A stretch of DNA of 17,262 bases from an uncultured Collinsella sp. (GTDB taxonomy: Bacteria > Actinomycetota > Coriobacteriia > Coriobacteriales > Coriobacteriaceae), in assembly GCA_900556365.1 (NCBI GenBank), contig USOG01000014.1, forward strand, positions 1-17,262, read 5' to 3'. Positions 14,219 through 17,262 of this stretch are shown here, in pieces. Position 1 is the first letter of the stretch. Each line of letters opens with the position of its first letter. The notes beneath the pieces were generated by a model. It made no database searches. It was not told the origin of the DNA and was given only the letters and a program-made list of their open reading frames with translations. A program made the translations under genes and the position numbers.

Positions 14219-15130
14219 ATGCTCAATGCGATGATTTGGGCGCTTGCCTGTTTTGGCGTCGTTGCTGCCGATATTGCCCTGAGCGTCGTTTTGTTTTCCG
14301 CCCTTGGCGTCGCATCGGTGTTCATGGGTTTTTCGATCGATGACCTCGACATTCAATTGCTTCAGGCCGTCGCGCAGACAGCATCGTTTTTGATGGCGCT
14401 GCTGTGGTGGCGTTATCTGTGGCCGCGTTCGTTTATGGCACGCCGGCAAAGCGAGCACCCGCTCGGCGGGGGAGCGCGTGGGGCGTGGAAACGCATCGCC
14501 TGCGTTATCGTGATTGGCTTGGCCCTGCAGGTGGTCGTTGGCTACGTGACCGACGCCGTGCTGTCGCTGTTGCCCGAGGCGGCGGCCGATTACAGCGAGC
14601 TTGTCGAGGAAACAGGCATGGGCGACACCAACTATCTCGCCGTCCTGACTACGGTGCTCGGCGCCCCATTTTGTGAAGAGCTGCTGGTGCGCGGCATTAT
14701 TTTTGAGTTTTCGCTCCGAGCGTTTAATCCGCAGTGCCGCCCACTTTGGAAGCGCCGGCGTCGTGCGAGCGCGCAGGACGGCGCCATGGTGCCCTGGGCG
14801 GCCCCAAGCACGTGGGGTATCGCCGCGGCGATTGTGCTGCAGGCGGCAATCTTCGGTTTTATGCACATGAATTGGGTGCAGGGTTGCTACGCGGGTGCCG
14901 CCGGCCTCATCTTTGGTTGGGTGCTCGTGACGACCGGAAAGCTCCGCTACACGATCCTGCTGCACTTTGCCTTTAATGCCGGGTCGTATCTCATGACGTT
15001 GCTCTGGTTTGTGAACACGCCGTTCGACGTGGCGGTCACGGTTGCCATCGCCGGCTTTGTGCTGGTAGAGGCAATGCGCTCGCTGCACCACGCGTGTAGG
15101 ACGGACGCAGCGAGCGCACCGCTGCCCTAG
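14219..15130 (+). CDS. CPBP-family intramembrane metalloprotease (Abi/CAAX protease-like)
   Basis: A 303-residue multi-pass membrane protein. The three CPBP motifs are complete: EELLVRG with E153, E154 and R158; FGFMH with H216; and HFAFN with H249 and N253. These residues form the metal-dependent active site of CAAX-prenyl-protease relatives. Bacterial members act in bacteriocin self-immunity, peptide maturation or stress signalling, but most have no known substrate. Between motifs 1 and 2 lies an unusually basic loop (about 165-190, KRRRR), probably cytoplasmic. The ATG at 14219 follows GGGAGGAGG (14205-14213) at good spacing. An in-frame ATG at 14192 overlaps the antitoxin stop (ATGA) but lacks a ribosome binding site. 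It lies 23 bp after the antitoxin and is probably co-transcribed. Its stop overlaps that of the opposite-strand gene. Confidence 0.9.
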   Translation: MLNAMIWALACFGVVAADIALSVVLFSALGVASVFMGFSIDDLDIQLLQAVAQTASFLMALLWWRYLWPRSFMARRQSEHPLGGGARGAWKRIACVIVIGLALQVVVGYVTDAVLSLLPEAAADYSELVEETGMGDTNYLAVLTTVLGAPFCEELLVRGIIFEFSLRAFNPQCRPLWKRRRRASAQDGAMVPWAAPSTWGIAAAIVLQAAIFGFMHMNWVQGCYAGAAGLIFGWVLVTTGKLRYTILLHFAFNAGSYLMTLLWFVNTPFDVAVTVAIAGFVLVEAMRSLHHACRTDAASAPLP

Positions 15131-17262
15131 TTGCGGCGTCCGCCTCCGTTGGCGCCTTGACGTCCCTGGGCCGCGCGATTGCGACCGGCAGTGTTCTGCG
15201 CACGCGACATGCCGCCGTGGCCCTTGCTGCCCTTGGGCCCCTTGCCAGCGCCGCCGCCATGCGGTTTGCCGCCCTTCTTGCCGGTGCCATGCCCACCGCC
15301 AGCAGACGTCTCGCCCGGGCGTGGCGGTACGGGACGAATCAGACAATGCTTGGTGTAGCCGATCAGATCGCGGCGGCCGGCTTTTTCCAGCGCCTCGCGC
15401 ACAAGCTTGTAGTTCTCGGGCTTGCGATACTGGATGAGCGCACGCTGCATGGCCTTCTCGTGCGGGTCGCGCGCCACGTAGATCGGCTGCATGGTGCGCG
15501 GGTCCACGCCGGTGTAGTACATGCAGGTCGACATGGTGGACGGCGTGGGGTAGAAGTCCTGCACCTGCTCGGGCATGTAGCCCATGTCGCGCACGGCTTC
15601 GGCAAGGTCCACGGCTTCCTTCATCGTTGAACCGGGGTGACTCGAAATCAGGTACGGCACCACATACTGCTTGAGTCCGTATTCGCGGTTCAGGCGTTCA
15701 AATTTACGGCAGAACGCATCGTAGACGGCGCGGCTCGGCTTGCCCATCACGGACAGCACCGCGTCGCTCACGTGCTCGGGCGCTACGCGCAGCTGGCCCG
15801 AGACATGGTGCTCCAGCAGCTCGCGCAAAAACTCGTCCGAGGCGTCGGCCATGGTGTAGTCAAAGCGGATGCCGCTGCGGACGAAGACCTTCTTGACGCC
15901 CGGCAGCTGGCGCAGGTCGCGCAACAGCTGCGTGTAGCCGCTCTCGTCGACTACCATGTTCTTGCACACGCTCGGCCACAGGCAGCGCTTATTCTTGCAC
16001 ACGCCGTGCTTGAGCTGCTTGTCGCAGGCAGGGCGGCTAAAGTTGGCCGTCGGTCCGCCCACGTCATTGATGTAGCCCTTAAACTCGGGATCGCGCGTGA
16101 GCAGCTCGGCCTCGCGCATGATCGAATCGTGGCTGCGCATCTGCAGCACGCGCCCCTGGTGGAAGGTGAGGGCGCAAAATGAGCACTCACCAAAACAGCC
16201 ACGGTTGGAGCTAATGGAAAACTTGATTTCGGCAAAGGCCGGCACGCCGCCCGCTGCGTCGTAATCGGGATGCCAATCGCGTGCGTAGGGGAGCTCGGCC
16301 ACCTCGTCCATCTCGTCGGTGGTGAGCGTCGCCGATGGCGGGTTCTGCACCACATAGACGCTGTTGGGGTAGGGCTCTACCAGGCGGTGTCCGGTGATGG
16401 GGTCCATATTCTGCTGCTGCACATTGAAGCTGCGTGCGTAGTTGAGCTTGTCGGCGGCAAGGTCGTCCCAGCTGGGCAGCAGGTCGTAGTCGTAGACCTC
16501 GTCGAGCGAACCCGTGCGGTAAACGGTGCCGTTGATATAGGTGATCTGATCGACGGGCAGCCCCGCGTCGAGCGCGTCGGCAATCTCGACAATCGCGTGC
16601 TCGCCCATGCCGTAGATGAGGATGTCGGCGCCCGAGTCGAGCAATACCGAGCGCTTGAGCTTGTCCTGCCAGTAGTCGTAGTGGGCCAGACGGCGCAGGC
16701 TCGCCTCGATGCCGCCGATGATGATGGGGGCATCCTTGAACGTCTGGCGGATAAGGTTGCCGTAGACCGTGACGGCTCGGTTGGGACGGCGCCCCTCCTC
16801 GCCACCGGGGGTATAGGCATCGGTGTGGCGGCGGTGCTTGGTCACCGAATAGTGGTTGACCATGGAGTCCATGTTACCGGCGCTGACCAAAAAGCCCAGG
16901 CGCGGCTCACCGAGCACCGTGATGCTGGCGGGATCGGTCCAGTCGGGCTGGCAGATAATGCCCACCTTGTAACCGTGTGCATCGAGTACGCGGCTGATGA
17001 TGGCCATGCCAAAACTGGGGTGGTCCACGTAGGCGTCGCCGCAGATGTAGACGAAGTCGCACTGGTCCCAGCCTCGCGCGTCCATATCGGCGCGGCTGAC
17101 GGGGAGGAACTTGTCGCGGCCCGGACGCCAGGGACGGACGGGCGCTGCTGGGGTATGCGTGGTGTGCCCACTCTGGGCCTTGCCACCGCGCTTTTGCTGC
17201 TGGCCCTGTTTGCCCTGCTGACTGCGCTGGTTGTTCTGAGCGTGCTGAGGCTTTTTTGCCAC
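15127..17262 (-). CDS. ygiQ: YgiQ-family radical SAM protein (5' end at or beyond window edge)
   Basis: At least 711 residues. YgiQ proteins are large radical SAM enzymes of unknown reaction. The N-terminal YgiQ domain begins at about residue 50 with FLPVSRADMDARGWDQCDFV and DAYVDHPSFG, matching the usual start of the family. The radical SAM cluster motif is CFGECSFC with C356, C360 and C363. The C-terminal third contains GMSRAQ and a long Gly/Lys/Arg-rich tail (about the last 65 residues). A further basic Gln/Lys-rich stretch of about 50 residues precedes the domain. The frame runs to the last base, where GTG could be the start codon (MAKKPQ) or an internal Val, so the 5' end is unresolved. 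It converges on the CPBP gene and shares its CTAG stop. Confidence 0.93.
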   Translation of the reverse strand: MAKKPQHAQNNQRSQQGKQGQQQKRGGKAQSGHTTHTPAAPVRPWRPGRDKFLPVSRADMDARGWDQCDFVYICGDAYVDHPSFGMAIISRVLDAHGYKVGIICQPDWTDPASITVLGEPRLGFLVSAGNMDSMVNHYSVTKHRRHTDAYTPGGEEGRRPNRAVTVYGNLIRQTFKDAPIIIGGIEASLRRLAHYDYWQDKLKRSVLLDSGADILIYGMGEHAIVEIADALDAGLPVDQITYINGTVYRTGSLDEVYDYDLLPSWDDLAADKLNYARSFNVQQQNMDPITGHRLVEPYPNSVYVVQNPPSATLTTDEMDEVAELPYARDWHPDYDAAGGVPAFAEIKFSISSNRGCFGECSFCALTFHQGRVLQMRSHDSIMREAELLTRDPEFKGYINDVGGPTANFSRPACDKQLKHGVCKNKRCLWPSVCKNMVVDESGYTQLLRDLRQLPGVKKVFVRSGIRFDYTMADASDEFLRELLEHHVSGQLRVAPEHVSDAVLSVMGKPSRAVYDAFCRKFERLNREYGLKQYVVPYLISSHPGSTMKEAVDLAEAVRDMGYMPEQVQDFYPTPSTMSTCMYYTGVDPRTMQPIYVARDPHEKAMQRALIQYRKPENYKLVREALEKAGRRDLIGYTKHCLIRPVPPRPGETSAGGGHGTGKKGGKPHGGGAGKGPKGSKGHGGMSRAQNTAGRNRAAQGRQGANGGGRRN

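Overview
The window reads as chromosomal DNA of an anaerobic, GC-rich fermentative bacterium. The gene content (PTS alpha-glucoside operon with a GH4 phospho-glucosidase, [FeFe]-hydrogenase, EFR1-type flavodoxin/ferredoxin protein, no respiratory genes), the dense GC-ending codons and the strong purine-rich ribosome binding sites fit an intestinal actinobacterium of class Coriobacteriia, probably Collinsella or a close relative. This placement is inference from gene content; no marker gene here proves it.

Layout. (1) 1-1275: 3' part of a DEAD-box RNA helicase with a very long Arg/Gly-rich tail, closed by a strong intrinsic terminator. (2) 1346-1897: about 550 bp without a convincing gene, holding a long-range inverted repeat. 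(3) 1898-2659: EFR1-family flavodoxin/2x[4Fe-4S] protein. (4) 2940-7427: a sugar operon made of a PTS EIIA, a BglG/LicT-type antiterminator, an alpha-glucoside-type EIIBC and a GH4 6-phospho-alpha-glucosidase. Its leader contains an antiterminator-like hairpin whose 3' half is also the 5' arm of a terminator-like stem, so the operon probably carries its own RNA switch. (5) 7684-13759: four tightly packed or overlapping genes. They are a fusion of a NuoF-type Fe-S domain with a GltD-like flavoprotein, a HydA-type [FeFe]-hydrogenase, an NMT1/SsuA-like solute-binding lipoprotein, and a single protein joining an ABC permease to an unusually short ABC ATPase. (6) 13974-15130: a small RelB/DinJ-like antitoxin without a toxin, followed directly by a CPBP-family membrane protease. 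Short DNA repeats lie upstream of and between them. (7) 15127-17262, minus strand: a YgiQ-type radical SAM protein, convergent with the protease gene and sharing one CTAG for both stop codons.

How the parts work together. In the sugar operon, EIIA passes phosphate to EIIBC, which imports and phosphorylates an alpha-glucoside. The GH4 enzyme splits the phospho-sugar, and the antiterminator senses PTS phosphorylation and opens the leader terminator. In the hydrogenase operon, electrons probably move between NAD(P)H, the FAD of the GltD-like subunit, Fe-S clusters and the H-cluster. The attached ABC importer has an unknown substrate, and its tight linkage to the hydrogenase is the most interesting feature of the window.
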